A DNA stretch of 64,000 nucleotides from Ruminiclostridium hungatei (GTDB taxonomy: Bacteria > Bacillota > Clostridia > Acetivibrionales > DSM-1351), in contig NZ_MZGX01000008.1 in assembly GCF_002051585.1 (NCBI RefSeq), positions 62,001-126,000 of the forward strand, read 5' to 3'. A model generated the notes under the pieces. The model was not told the DNA's origin. It was given only the letters and a program-made list of their open reading frames with translations, and did not search any database. Positions 1 through 9,225 of this stretch are shown here, piece by piece. The position numbers and the translations under genes are program-made. Position 1 is the first letter of the stretch, and each line of letters begins with the position of its first letter.

Positions 1-159
1 ATTTAGTCCAATTATTATAATTTAACTAATATACTCAATATGAATATTAATGCAATTCATAAATTCCATGTTTGCTGTTTACCTTGGCACACAGCTTTTT
101 TATATTGAAAAAATGTGACGAGAAGAATTGTTTCCGGTGTATTATATTGAAAGGACTTA

Positions 160-560
160 TTGTTGCTGAAAAGGAGTCTATTTGGGGAAGATAAACAAAT
201 TATTGATTTATACTGGGCGTGCTCTGAGACTGCTATATCTGAAACTGCGAATAAGTATGGCCGATATCGTAATTATATTGCTTACAATGTTCTTAATATT
301 GCTCAAAATTCTGAAGAGTGTGTTAACGATACCTATATAAAGGCCTGGGGAGCTATGCCGCCAAGCCGCCCAAATCGACTTTCAACATTTCTTGGAAAGA
401 TTACCCGCAATATTTCGCTTAACAAATATGAACAGTATACTGCTGACAAACGTGGTCAAGGTCAAATACCACTTGTATTTGACCATTAGAAGAGTACACC
501 CGCTTTATCCAACATTGAGCTGATTGTGGAAGATAAAACCTGCTGTATTTTCTTTACATT
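160..560 (+). pseudogene. decayed ECF-type RNA polymerase sigma factor fragment
   Basis: A 109-codon reading frame (TTG start at 160, stop at 487-489) matches the N-terminal region-2 part of a common clostridial sigma-70/ECF family: DLYWACSETAISETA, then EECVNDTYIKAW and RLSTFLGKITRNISLNKYE, which is the conserved core-binding/-10 helix pattern. After the stop, a family-like 'PLEEY' continues in another frame and 'NIELIVEDKT' (about 512-541) back in the first, so at least two lesions separate pieces of one ancestral gene. Region 4 (the -35-binding helix-turn-helix) is not found before the next gene. The intact family is about 165-190 residues. I call it a remnant that cannot direct transcription as it stands. 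The exact 3' limit is a guess. Confidence 0.6.
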
Positions 561-658
561 TCCACTGATTTCGCCATATGCTTCCGGTACTATCTCAGCT
601 TTTTTGACCCACAAAAATTCAAAACGGAAATATTAGCGGATTCTCGACCTTTAAATGT

Positions 659-1513
659 TTATTCTAATGGGACTGGGTTACACTTATTCCGTGAAATTTC
701 CGATGTTTGACTGCTGTGACTATAGCTTTTCCACATATAAAATAACAGACTGACTGTTATTAATATACTTATGCCGGTTCCTGTGATTAATATACTATTG
801 TCCAGATTTGAAAGCCATTTGTCTATACCTGCTCTTCTGCTCAGCATCACAAATATATGAGAAGTATACAGTACAGCAACGGAACCCCAGATGGAATCGG
901 AACAAATATAGGCCAGACAGTATATTAACATACTTGCATACCCAAAAACACTCAACACCATATCAGACTGAAATGCAGCCGGTAAAGCCTGAATAATTAT
1001 TACTGGTACAAGTGGCAGAACTTTCCTCAGTTCATTGAAAATCAACCCTCTAAACAGCATTTCTTCGAAAATGGTAAACACAATAATGTTATAAAATATA
1101 AAATAAAAAACACTTCCGTTATTAAATCTATCAAAAAAGCTTATTACTGCCTGTAAATTGTGTGCAAAATATTTTATATGCATAAAGCATAATATAAATA
1201 TTGATATTGAAATACCAATGGAAATGCATAGCATCAGGTTTTTTATACTTATGGTTTTAAATTTGCAGAAGGTTAATAAATTGATTTTTCTTATTCTAAA
1301 AATTAATACATATACTAATACCGGGATTGCAACATTTAATATCATTTCCAAAGATACAGTATTGTTCAGACTTTCTACAACACCCTTAAATTTTGTTTCT
1401 GATGCGTAATTCATAAATATACTTATAAATTTAGAATTTAAAGTGTATATCAGCAAATATGATAGAGCAAAAAATATCCCTTTTAATAATGTTGTTATTT
1501 GCGCCTTTTTCAT
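659..1513 (-). CDS. CPBP family intramembrane metalloprotease (CAAX/Abi type)
   Basis: A hydrophobic protein of about 284 residues with roughly seven to eight membrane segments. It carries the CPBP/Abi motif FEEMLFRGLIFNELR (EExxxR), whose Glu pair and Arg form the intramembrane active site; the second conserved motif is less clear. In this family some members process prenylated or peptide substrates, and in Gram-positive bacteria many give immunity to bacteriocins. The reading frame opens at GTG 1531, but ATG 1513 (MKKAQIT) is a better start because a GAGG lies upstream of it. It is the last gene of the co-directional block holding the NRPS and MFS genes, so a self-protection or maturation role is plausible. 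That role is inference from position only. Confidence 0.8.
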   Translation of the reverse strand: MKKAQITTLLKGIFFALSYLLIYTLNSKFISIFMNYASETKFKGVVESLNNTVSLEMILNVAIPVLVYVLIFRIRKINLLTFCKFKTISIKNLMLCISIGISISIFILCFMHIKYFAHNLQAVISFFDRFNNGSVFYFIFYNIIVFTIFEEMLFRGLIFNELRKVLPLVPVIIIQALPAAFQSDMVLSVFGYASMLIYCLAYICSDSIWGSVAVLYTSHIFVMLSRRAGIDKWLSNLDNSILITGTGISILITVSLLFYMWKSYSHSSQTSEISRNKCNPVPLE

Positions 1514-1531
1514 TTTTTGTCCATGCCTCAC

Positions 1532-1559
1532 ATTTTAAATAAAATATTTTAAATAAAAT
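1532..1559. repeat. perfect 14-bp tandem duplication
   Basis: The 14-mer ATTTTAAATAAAAT occurs twice head to tail between the CPBP start codon and the micro-ORF upstream of it. It is AT-only and may be replication slippage. It sits in the probable 5' leader of the CPBP gene. Confidence 0.8.
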
Positions 1560-1578
1560 AATATGAAAGAAATAACAT
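1549..1578 (-). CDS. possible 9-residue leader peptide upstream of the CPBP gene
   Basis: On the minus strand a near-perfect Shine-Dalgarno AAAGGAGGTGA (about 1598-1586) is followed seven bases later by ATG at 1578 and a nine-residue frame, MLFLSYYFI, ending in TAA. The Shine-Dalgarno is far stronger than that of the following CPBP gene, so ribosomes should load here. It could be a leader peptide for translational coupling, or the start of a gene since lost. Nothing shows that the peptide itself has a function. Confidence 0.3.
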   Translation of the reverse strand: MLFLSYYFI

Positions 1579-1650
1579 GGACTCGTCACCTCCTTTAAAG
1601 CATTTATTTCTCACTTCTCATAACCTTTCAGGTTTCTTTCCAGGAGTTGT

Positions 1651-3000
1651 CTATACTCCCTGTTTGATTTTTAAATCATTAATAAAATCGTAATAATATT
1701 TACTTCTTACTGCAAAAATACCTACAAGCAACAAAGTAATCCCGGAAACAGTGGTTAAATAATACCACTTGATGAAATTCAGCAAAAAGCCATACAACCA
1801 TATACCTATCGGACTGAATATATATGCTGATGTCATGAATACCCCGAATACACGTCCTAGCAGCTCCTTGGGTATCTGAAACTGGAAATATGAAATCATA
1901 GATACATTCTGTAAAGTATTTACCGAACTTAATGTGACAAGTATTATGCTGAAAATGATTGTTATACTCCATTTGTTTCCGGTTAAAACCTGGGCTCCCA
2001 GAGGCAGAAGCCACAATATAAACAAAACCGCCTGTACTTTGAACAATGTAAAAAACTTTTTAATCATATGGCTGCTAAGGGATTTTATAAAAGATATAAG
2101 AGCAGCACCTGCTATTGTACCTATTGCCGCGGAGGCCTGTATAAAAGACATCTGTATTTCGGTAACTTTCATAATGTTGTAGCTTACATATGTCAGAACC
2201 ATGCTTACCATTGGAAAATACATAAGACTTACAATAGCTGCAAATACTAAAAAGAATATTATAATTTTCTGAGAGTACAAGTAACTGAATGTCGTCTTTA
2301 AATCCTCTAAATATCCCTTTTGGCACAAATTATCCTCAGAAGAAGTATTGGGTTTTTTAAATTTTAAAAACATTTCTAATAAACCTGCTGCAACAAGTAC
2401 TATTCCATTGAACATAAATATTACTTTGATTCCTACTGTCGTATATAGAACAGCGCCCAAAATGGGGCCGATTATATTTACAACAGCCGTTATTCCTTGA
2501 ATTGCAGCATTTGCGGTAGAGATATTATCTTTATTTACAATTTCAGGAATAGCCGAGTTTATTGCCAGGTTGAAAAAAGCCTGAATTGTGCTTACTGTTA
2601 AGACATAAAGAATTATAAGCACGATGCTTTCAGGATAAAAATCCAGCAGTTCTGAATATATGAGAACTATTACACCGCATATGATATCTGACCCGACAAT
2701 AATTTTTTTCTTGTCATATCTGTCTACAAAAACACCTGTAAAGATGTTTATAAAAACCATAGGAAGGACGGACAGACTCATTACTAAGGAAAAAGTGCCT
2801 GCCGACCCGGTTATGTCCAGTACATACAAGCTTAAAGCAAATGTTATTACTGTTGCTCCTATACCTGATATGAATCTGCCTGATACAAGCAGCAATAAAT
2901 TGAACTTCAAATTAACGGGGATAATGCTTTTATTTAAGACCTCTTCACCTTGCATTCCTTCTTCTTCCTTTTCCAAGTATATTTTATTAATCCGAACCAT
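1651..3000 (-). CDS. MFS drug/product efflux transporter
   Basis: A 449-residue polytopic membrane protein with about twelve predicted helices, typical of major facilitators. The MFS signature loop between helices 2 and 3 is visible as GVFVDRYDKKK. It resembles the clostridial MFS_3/macrolide-efflux branch. The first 15 residues are highly charged, and an internal ATG at 2955 (MQGEE) preceded by an AAGGAAGAAGAAGGA purine run may be the true start. It lies about 50 bp downstream of the NRPS gene in the same orientation, the usual place for an exporter of the NRPS product. Substrate is unknown. Confidence 0.85.
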   Translation of the reverse strand: MVRINKIYLEKEEEGMQGEEVLNKSIIPVNLKFNLLLLVSGRFISGIGATVITFALSLYVLDITGSAGTFSLVMSLSVLPMVFINIFTGVFVDRYDKKKIIVGSDIICGVIVLIYSELLDFYPESIVLIILYVLTVSTIQAFFNLAINSAIPEIVNKDNISTANAAIQGITAVVNIIGPILGAVLYTTVGIKVIFMFNGIVLVAAGLLEMFLKFKKPNTSSEDNLCQKGYLEDLKTTFSYLYSQKIIIFFLVFAAIVSLMYFPMVSMVLTYVSYNIMKVTEIQMSFIQASAAIGTIAGAALISFIKSLSSHMIKKFFTLFKVQAVLFILWLLPLGAQVLTGNKWSITIIFSIILVTLSSVNTLQNVSMISYFQFQIPKELLGRVFGVFMTSAYIFSPIGIWLYGFLLNFIKWYYLTTVSGITLLLVGIFAVRSKYYYDFINDLKIKQGV

Positions 3001-3052
3001 TTAAACATTAATATTTGAGTAAGTCATATTTATGTATAACAGTAATTTCGCT

Positions 3053-6000
3053 TCAAGTCCATAACCTGCCCATCAGGTATATTAATTCCTTTTCCTGTTC
3101 TTTTAATTCTGCGAAACACCAGCCGGCCTCCTTATCAATAACACTTGCCAGGCTGTATTTCTTTGTGAGACTATGACATATTTCCTTCAACCCTTGAGCC
3201 AAACCTTCCAACAGGTCTATAACACTGTCCCTGATATCCTTGTTGCATTCTCCGTTATAATGTTCCAAGGCAGTCTTAAACAGTCTTCTGCGGTTTGAGA
3301 GTGTAACAAGCTTCCAATCCAGTATTTCCTGAAGGATACGGGTTTGCACGTTATCAATATCATCAAGCCGCTGGAACTCCTTGGAGGATATTTCTACAAG
3401 CTTATCAATTGCAGCTTCTCCGTAATAGGTTGTAAGTCCATTTTCAACTGATGCCGGTCTGTTATAATTTTTGATTATCAGATCTACCAGCTCTTTTAGC
3501 TTGGATTCTCCTTTTAATTTTTCCTTCTTTACAGTAATAGTAGAATAGAAAACGTCAAATTCGAAAGCCGGCAGTATATCCTTTTTAGGGATAAGCCCTA
3601 CAGACTTGTTCCCAATATAAGGAATATACCTGTCAGCATTTATCATTTCAGGCATTTCAATAGAATATAAATTATCCCTGTCATGTGCGACAAGCATAAA
3701 TAAATGCCCTCTTCTTTCCTTTTCTTCGGGAGCATCATAGCTTACAAATTCTCTGAAGTAAGGATTTCTCAGACAGTATATATCCACTACCAACTGCTCT
3801 CCGCTATCCAGCAGCTGCTCAATATGAGACAGGGCCTGCGCACCTTTTCCGCTGTAACTATTTATTTCAAAAGCATCTTCCCATAAATGATAAGTGGAAA
3901 AATTAATATCGTAGATTCCCCCTGACCGGTTCTCAGTCAGATTCATATCAAAGCCTTGAGCAAAATACTCATAATAGCTGCCGTTATTTCCTAATTGCTT
4001 TTTTAAAATAAAGTAAAGCATTACATTTGCACAATCCATTTTTTCAGTCAAAGAATCACGGTCTCCCTGTGTACTGAAATAATAATCCAACTCCATATTC
4101 TTTTTCATTGGTTCAGGCAGCTCTACTCCCTGTCCTCCAAAAGGAACAGCATATTTGCCAAGCTCTGCTATTGTCGGATTTCTAAGTATGTTCATCATGT
4201 TCAAGCCAAAGCTTTTAAGCTTTCCGCTAACCTGTATGGCTTTTAGGGAGGAGCCCCCCAAATCAAAGAAATTATCAAAAATGCCTACCCTGCTGACCCC
4301 TAATACCTCCTGCCATACAGCTACCAGTTCCTGCTCTATTTCGTTCCGGGGCGGCACATATTCCGTACCGGCGCCCAATACTGGTTCAGGTAATGCCTTT
4401 CTGTCAATTTTGCCATTTGATGTAAAGGGAACGCTTTTAATCCTGACATAGTAGGAAGGTACCATGTAATCCGGCAAATCCCTGGATAAAAATTCTCTGA
4501 AATCAGAAGGATTGATATCAGCATCTGCCACTATATATGCACATAAATATTTGTTTCCGTTTGAATCTTTCCTGTCCAGCACCACAGCTTCCTTCACAGA
4601 CCCGTACTTCAGCAGCCTTGCTTCGATTTCTCCAAGCTCAACCCTGTAACCTCTGATTTTAACCTGAAAATCAGCTCTGCCCATAAACTCCAGATTGCCT
4701 TCGCTGTTCCATCTGGCAAGGTCTCCTGTCCTGTACATCTTTTGTCCGGAAATAAAAGGATTACTTACAAACTTTTCAGAGGTTACTGTTGGATTGTTCA
4801 GATACCCCTTTGCCAGACCTTCGCCGGATATGCACAGTTCTCCTGTCGCCCCTTCTGGTACGGGTCTGTAATTGGAATCGGTAAGATATATCTGGGTATT
4901 TGCCAGCGGTTTTCCTATGGGTACGGTTTTTCCAACAGACTTCCTGGATTCATACCGGTAAAAGGATGCGCATATTGTAGCTTCCGTAGGACCGTATCCG
5001 ATCAATACCTTCATATCTTTATTCAATTCAAAGAATTCTTCAAGAACATAATCTTTAATGTTCTCCAGGCCTGTAAGTATTTTATTTAATTTTATATTTC
5101 TTTTTTTCAGCAATCTGCATAAGTCCTGAAGTATGGTGGGAGGAAGAAATGTAAAAGTTACATCCTTTTCTGCGATGGTATCTGCAAGCTGCTCCAGGTC
5201 CATCAGCCTTGGCTGATCGTTTAGTACAAGAGTGGCTCCGAATACAAGAGGCATAAAAATTTCCACTACATTTGCATCAAAGGATATGTTGGCAAGACTA
5301 AAGCATCTGTCGCCGCTGCCTACCTCTTCGTCATACCATTTATAAATGCTGTGAAGATAATTATTGAGGGCTTTATGCTGTATCATTACTCCTTTTGGAT
5401 TTCCCGTGGAGCCTGAAGTATATATGGCATATGCCAAATCATCAGGCTTATTTACAATTTCAACTCTTTGGCTGTTTCCAGAATAAATACTGCTGTCCAA
5501 AAGATTAATTACGGTCCCATTAAACTCCATTCCTTCCTTTATAGCATCAACTGTAAGTAAAATCTCCGCACCTGCATTTTCGAGTATGTACTTTATCCTG
5601 GTTTCGGGGTACTGAGGATCTATTGGAAGATAAGCTCCCCCTGCCTTTAATACCGCCAGTATACCTACTATCAGTTCAATAGAGCGTTCTGCCAGCAAGC
5701 CCACTATTGTGTCAGGCCTTACTCCGTGTGTTCTCAAAATACCGGCGAGACTGTTTGCTTTCCGGTCAATCTCACCATAGGTGAGCTTTTTGGCACCTGC
5801 CTCTACAGCAATATGTCCAGGTACTTTTCTGACCTGCTCTTCAAATAAATCACAAATGGTCTTTTCCTGGGGATATTCTTGTTGTGTTTGATTATACTGG
5901 TATAAAAGAAGGTTTTTTTCTTGTTGGGATAATATATCTATATCAGAAATAAGAATTTCAGGGTTTTGTACAATTATATCCAACAGATTCTGATAATGTG

Positions 6001-9000
6001 CAGTAAAACGTTCAATGGTATCTCTTCTGAACAGCTTTGTAGAATACTCCAGTTCAAAATAAATACTGCCCTGCTTGGGAACTGCATAAAGACTGAAATC
6101 AAATTTTGATACCCTGCTTTCAAAATCATATTTTGAAAATTTCAGGTTATCTGCCCGGACTTCAACTTCAATACCATCCATGTTCTGAAAAACAAACATT
6201 GTATCAAACAATGGATTTCTATCAATTTCCCTTTTAATTTTCAGTGCATCCACCAACATTTCAAACTGATAATCCTGATTTTCAAGAGCCTTTAAAAACC
6301 TGTTCCTTACATCCTCCAGATGATTGCTGTATTTAATATTGCTTTGGGGACGGTTTCTTAAAGCCAGCGTATTTACAAACATGCCAATGACATCATTCAG
6401 CTCATTCCGGGTTCTTCCCGACACCGGCGTACCCACCACAATGTCCTCTTGTCCGGTATATTTATGTAAAAGTACATTGTAAACCGACAGGAACACCATA
6501 AATAATGTGGTTCCAGTTTTAATACTCAGTTTTTCCAGGCTCTTGAGCAATTCCCCCTTTATTTCAAAGCTGACCCTGTCTCCCTCAAAGCTTTGGACAG
6601 CAGGTCTTTGATAATCGTAAGGGAAATTGAGCACAGGTATTTCATCTGAATATTGATTTAGCCAGAATTCCTTCTGGACGCTTATATACTCTGTTTTAAG
6701 CTGTTCATTCTGCCATGCTGCAAAATCCTTGTATTGAACTCTTATTTTATTAAGTGTCTGACCCTGATATAACTTTATTAATTCCCTGACCAGAATACTG
6801 CATGAAATCCCATCGGATATGATATGATGCATATCACACAGAAAAATATGCCTGGTACCGGTTATTTTCAAAAGCTTTGCCCTTACCAGCGGTGCTTTTC
6901 TCAAATCAAAAGGTCTTATGAAGTTTTTTATTATCTTAGCTACATCCCCATCCTTACAAGAAGTAATTTCAATTTTCATATCTGCATTATCGTTGATTTT
7001 CTGAACAGGTTCACCATCAATAAATTCAAACTCAGTCCTGAGAGATTCATGCCTTTCCAAGAGCATCCGGAAAACCTCTGTAAACTTTTCGGTATCCAGC
7101 ATACCCTCAATCTCCATGGCTGCAGATATGTTGTAGGTAATGGCACTGTCAATCTGATCAAGTATAACCAACCTTTTTTGAGCTGAAGAGACAGGATAGT
7201 ACTCTCTTTTTTCAATGTGAGGTATTATTGAGTAAGCTTTTTTCCTGGCATCCTCTATAAACTCCGACAGTTTTTTTACCGTCAGAATCTCAAAAGCAGT
7301 GGTTATAGGTATTTCAATGCCAAATTCCTCTTCTATGCAAGACAATAAAGTTGATACTTTTAGTGAATTTCCTCCCAGCTCAAAAAAGTTATCGGTAACT
7401 CCTACTTTTTCTATGTCCAGTATATCCCGCCAAAGCTCAACAAGCTTTTTCTCCGTTTCGTTTGCAGGTAATACAATATTAAGGTTTTGAGTCCTTTCCA
7501 TTGTAATGCGGTTTATCCTGCGGACAATATCAGCGTACATACCGTGTTTAAAATTTTCAGCCAATTTATATCTCTGAACTTTCCCGCTTGCTGTCAGAGG
7601 CATATTCTCTACAGGTATTACGTGCTTAATATCCAGGCCCATTAATTTATTAATGTTGGTTTTTAAGGCAATCGCCATATGTACGAAATCCTCAATCTTG
7701 CCTTTGAACAAAACAAAGAGCCCTATTTCTTCTGTTTTACTAATCTCATCCTGTATACTGCAAGCTGCAAATTTCACTGACTCTATTGCTGCTATCCCTT
7801 CAGCTGCCTTTTCTATATCATATGGATAATAGTTCTGTCCATTTACAAAAATAATATCCTTTTTTCTCCCTATAACAATCAAACGCCCATTTCTCATAAA
7901 ACCAATATCGCCTGTATCCAGCCACCCATCTTGAGCAAACACAGCAGTTGTTGCCTGGGGATTATTATAGTACCCTTTTGTTACATTCCTGCCTTTTATT
8001 TGTATTGCTCCTATGGTACTATCCTCCAGAACAATATTGTCCTGATCACAAATTCTGACAAGACAATCCTGTACAGGATACCCCAAATCCACAAATTTCA
8101 CTGATTCAGCAGAAGAACTATCCTGAATTGCTTTCTGGCCTAAAGAAACAGACTCCCTTTTCAGGCTTAACGTTACAAATTCTTCTCCTACAGGAGGTAT
8201 AGATACTGCCAGACTTGCCTCTGCAAGTCCAAAAACAGGGAGGACTACGTTTCTTCTCAAATTGTACGCTGACATCGTATCTAAAAATAAGTTGCACAGC
8301 TCTGATGAAATTGGTTCAGCACCGTTCAGAAGCAGACGGACATGTGACAGTTCCCAATCAGCGGCAATTTCAGGCTTAAAGGAACCTAAAAAATGCTTGT
8401 AGCCAAAGTTAGGTGAAGCCAGAACTGATATTTTATAGTAATTGGCTTTTTCAATCCATAACACAGGGTGACGAATAAATAGTGAGGTAGGCATAATATA
8501 CTGGCTGATTTCTCCTGCAATTGAAGACAGATGAAAGCCTACCAGCCCCAAATCATGTGTGAGGGGCATCCAGCTCAGTGTTGAATCTTCAGGAACAACC
8601 TGCAATCCTTTTAACATGGCATTAATATTCGTTAATAAGTTTTCGTGTGTGAGTACTACCCCTTTGGGATCACCTGTTGATCCGGAAGAAAACTGGATAA
8701 AGGCAATATCAGAAGACTCAGGAGTATATGTTTTTCCCGGACTGCATGCTTTGCCGGCTTCTTCTATCAAAAAAGAATGGGCTTTTATATTTTCCTGGTC
8801 GGATAGCTGACTTTGAAGGCTTGCTTCTGTGATGAGGTGCGGGTTATTCAGAATATTCCATACCTTAACAACCCTCAGCCTGTGTTCATCATTATTGCCT
8901 ATGGGTATTGGAACAGGTATAAACCCTCCCAATATGCATGCCCAAAAGGCATAAATAAAGGACTTATTATCTTGTAGCTGTAATACAATCTCATCCCCGG

Positions 9001-9166
9001 GCTTTACTCCCTTCATCTGTAAGAAACCAAGAATTCTTAAAGCCTTAATATACAGTTCTTCATATGTTATGGACACTTCAGTATTACTATCTTCTATAAA
9101 AATGATTCCTTTATCGCATTGCTTCACGTGTTCTATTAATTGTATCAAGTTCTTATGTTTTAACAT
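3053..9166 (-). CDS. FAAL-ACP-C-A-PCP nonribosomal peptide synthetase with C-terminal BtrH_N-like domain
   Basis: Positions below are counted from the GTG at 9172, which opens the frame. ATG at 9166 (two codons later) follows GGGAG by eight bases and is the preferred start, giving 2037 residues. Domains: fatty-acyl-AMP ligase about 1-545 (FSSGSTGDPKGVVLTHENL, WMPLTHDLGLVGFH, FGLAEASLAVS); carrier 1 at 565-643 (FFELGGNSL, Ser603); condensation 657-1090 (HHIISDG at 782-788); adenylation 1100-1600 (YTSGSTGNPKG at 1251); carrier 2 at 1605-1675 (LGGSSL, Ser1642). By eye the adenylation pocket reads D-A-V-F-L-G-G-I-C-K against GrsA; the Asp implies an alpha-amino acid, identity unknown. No TE or reductase follows. 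Instead a ~350-residue tail has Cys1713 (MDCANVMLYF) and His1823 (RRGHLFMLVAHD), resembling the papain-fold BtrH N-terminal family, which moves acyl groups from carrier protein to amine. The expected product is an N-acyl amino acid passed to another acceptor. Confidence 0.88.
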   Translation of the reverse strand: MLKHKNLIQLIEHVKQCDKGIIFIEDSNTEVSITYEELYIKALRILGFLQMKGVKPGDEIVLQLQDNKSFIYAFWACILGGFIPVPIPIGNNDEHRLRVVKVWNILNNPHLITEASLQSQLSDQENIKAHSFLIEEAGKACSPGKTYTPESSDIAFIQFSSGSTGDPKGVVLTHENLLTNINAMLKGLQVVPEDSTLSWMPLTHDLGLVGFHLSSIAGEISQYIMPTSLFIRHPVLWIEKANYYKISVLASPNFGYKHFLGSFKPEIAADWELSHVRLLLNGAEPISSELCNLFLDTMSAYNLRRNVVLPVFGLAEASLAVSIPPVGEEFVTLSLKRESVSLGQKAIQDSSSAESVKFVDLGYPVQDCLVRICDQDNIVLEDSTIGAIQIKGRNVTKGYYNNPQATTAVFAQDGWLDTGDIGFMRNGRLIVIGRKKDIIFVNGQNYYPYDIEKAAEGIAAIESVKFAACSIQDEISKTEEIGLFVLFKGKIEDFVHMAIALKTNINKLMGLDIKHVIPVENMPLTASGKVQRYKLAENFKHGMYADIVRRINRITMERTQNLNIVLPANETEKKLVELWRDILDIEKVGVTDNFFELGGNSLKVSTLLSCIEEEFGIEIPITTAFEILTVKKLSEFIEDARKKAYSIIPHIEKREYYPVSSAQKRLVILDQIDSAITYNISAAMEIEGMLDTEKFTEVFRMLLERHESLRTEFEFIDGEPVQKINDNADMKIEITSCKDGDVAKIIKNFIRPFDLRKAPLVRAKLLKITGTRHIFLCDMHHIISDGISCSILVRELIKLYQGQTLNKIRVQYKDFAAWQNEQLKTEYISVQKEFWLNQYSDEIPVLNFPYDYQRPAVQSFEGDRVSFEIKGELLKSLEKLSIKTGTTLFMVFLSVYNVLLHKYTGQEDIVVGTPVSGRTRNELNDVIGMFVNTLALRNRPQSNIKYSNHLEDVRNRFLKALENQDYQFEMLVDALKIKREIDRNPLFDTMFVFQNMDGIEVEVRADNLKFSKYDFESRVSKFDFSLYAVPKQGSIYFELEYSTKLFRRDTIERFTAHYQNLLDIIVQNPEILISDIDILSQQEKNLLLYQYNQTQQEYPQEKTICDLFEEQVRKVPGHIAVEAGAKKLTYGEIDRKANSLAGILRTHGVRPDTIVGLLAERSIELIVGILAVLKAGGAYLPIDPQYPETRIKYILENAGAEILLTVDAIKEGMEFNGTVINLLDSSIYSGNSQRVEIVNKPDDLAYAIYTSGSTGNPKGVMIQHKALNNYLHSIYKWYDEEVGSGDRCFSLANISFDANVVEIFMPLVFGATLVLNDQPRLMDLEQLADTIAEKDVTFTFLPPTILQDLCRLLKKRNIKLNKILTGLENIKDYVLEEFFELNKDMKVLIGYGPTEATICASFYRYESRKSVGKTVPIGKPLANTQIYLTDSNYRPVPEGATGELCISGEGLAKGYLNNPTVTSEKFVSNPFISGQKMYRTGDLARWNSEGNLEFMGRADFQVKIRGYRVELGEIEARLLKYGSVKEAVVLDRKDSNGNKYLCAYIVADADINPSDFREFLSRDLPDYMVPSYYVRIKSVPFTSNGKIDRKALPEPVLGAGTEYVPPRNEIEQELVAVWQEVLGVSRVGIFDNFFDLGGSSLKAIQVSGKLKSFGLNMMNILRNPTIAELGKYAVPFGGQGVELPEPMKKNMELDYYFSTQGDRDSLTEKMDCANVMLYFILKKQLGNNGSYYEYFAQGFDMNLTENRSGGIYDINFSTYHLWEDAFEINSYSGKGAQALSHIEQLLDSGEQLVVDIYCLRNPYFREFVSYDAPEEKERRGHLFMLVAHDRDNLYSIEMPEMINADRYIPYIGNKSVGLIPKKDILPAFEFDVFYSTITVKKEKLKGESKLKELVDLIIKNYNRPASVENGLTTYYGEAAIDKLVEISSKEFQRLDDIDNVQTRILQEILDWKLVTLSNRRRLFKTALEHYNGECNKDIRDSVIDLLEGLAQGLKEICHSLTKKYSLASVIDKEAGWCFAELKEQEKELIYLMGRLWT

Positions 9167-9225
9167 ATACACATCTCCCTCGCTTTAAGACAATTTCACA
9201 AAATTGTTACCTCTTAAACAGTCTT

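Noticed and set aside
9188-9206. Small inverted repeat ACAATTT/AAATTGT upstream of the NRPS gene
   Set aside because: Short and AT-only; likely chance in such sequence.
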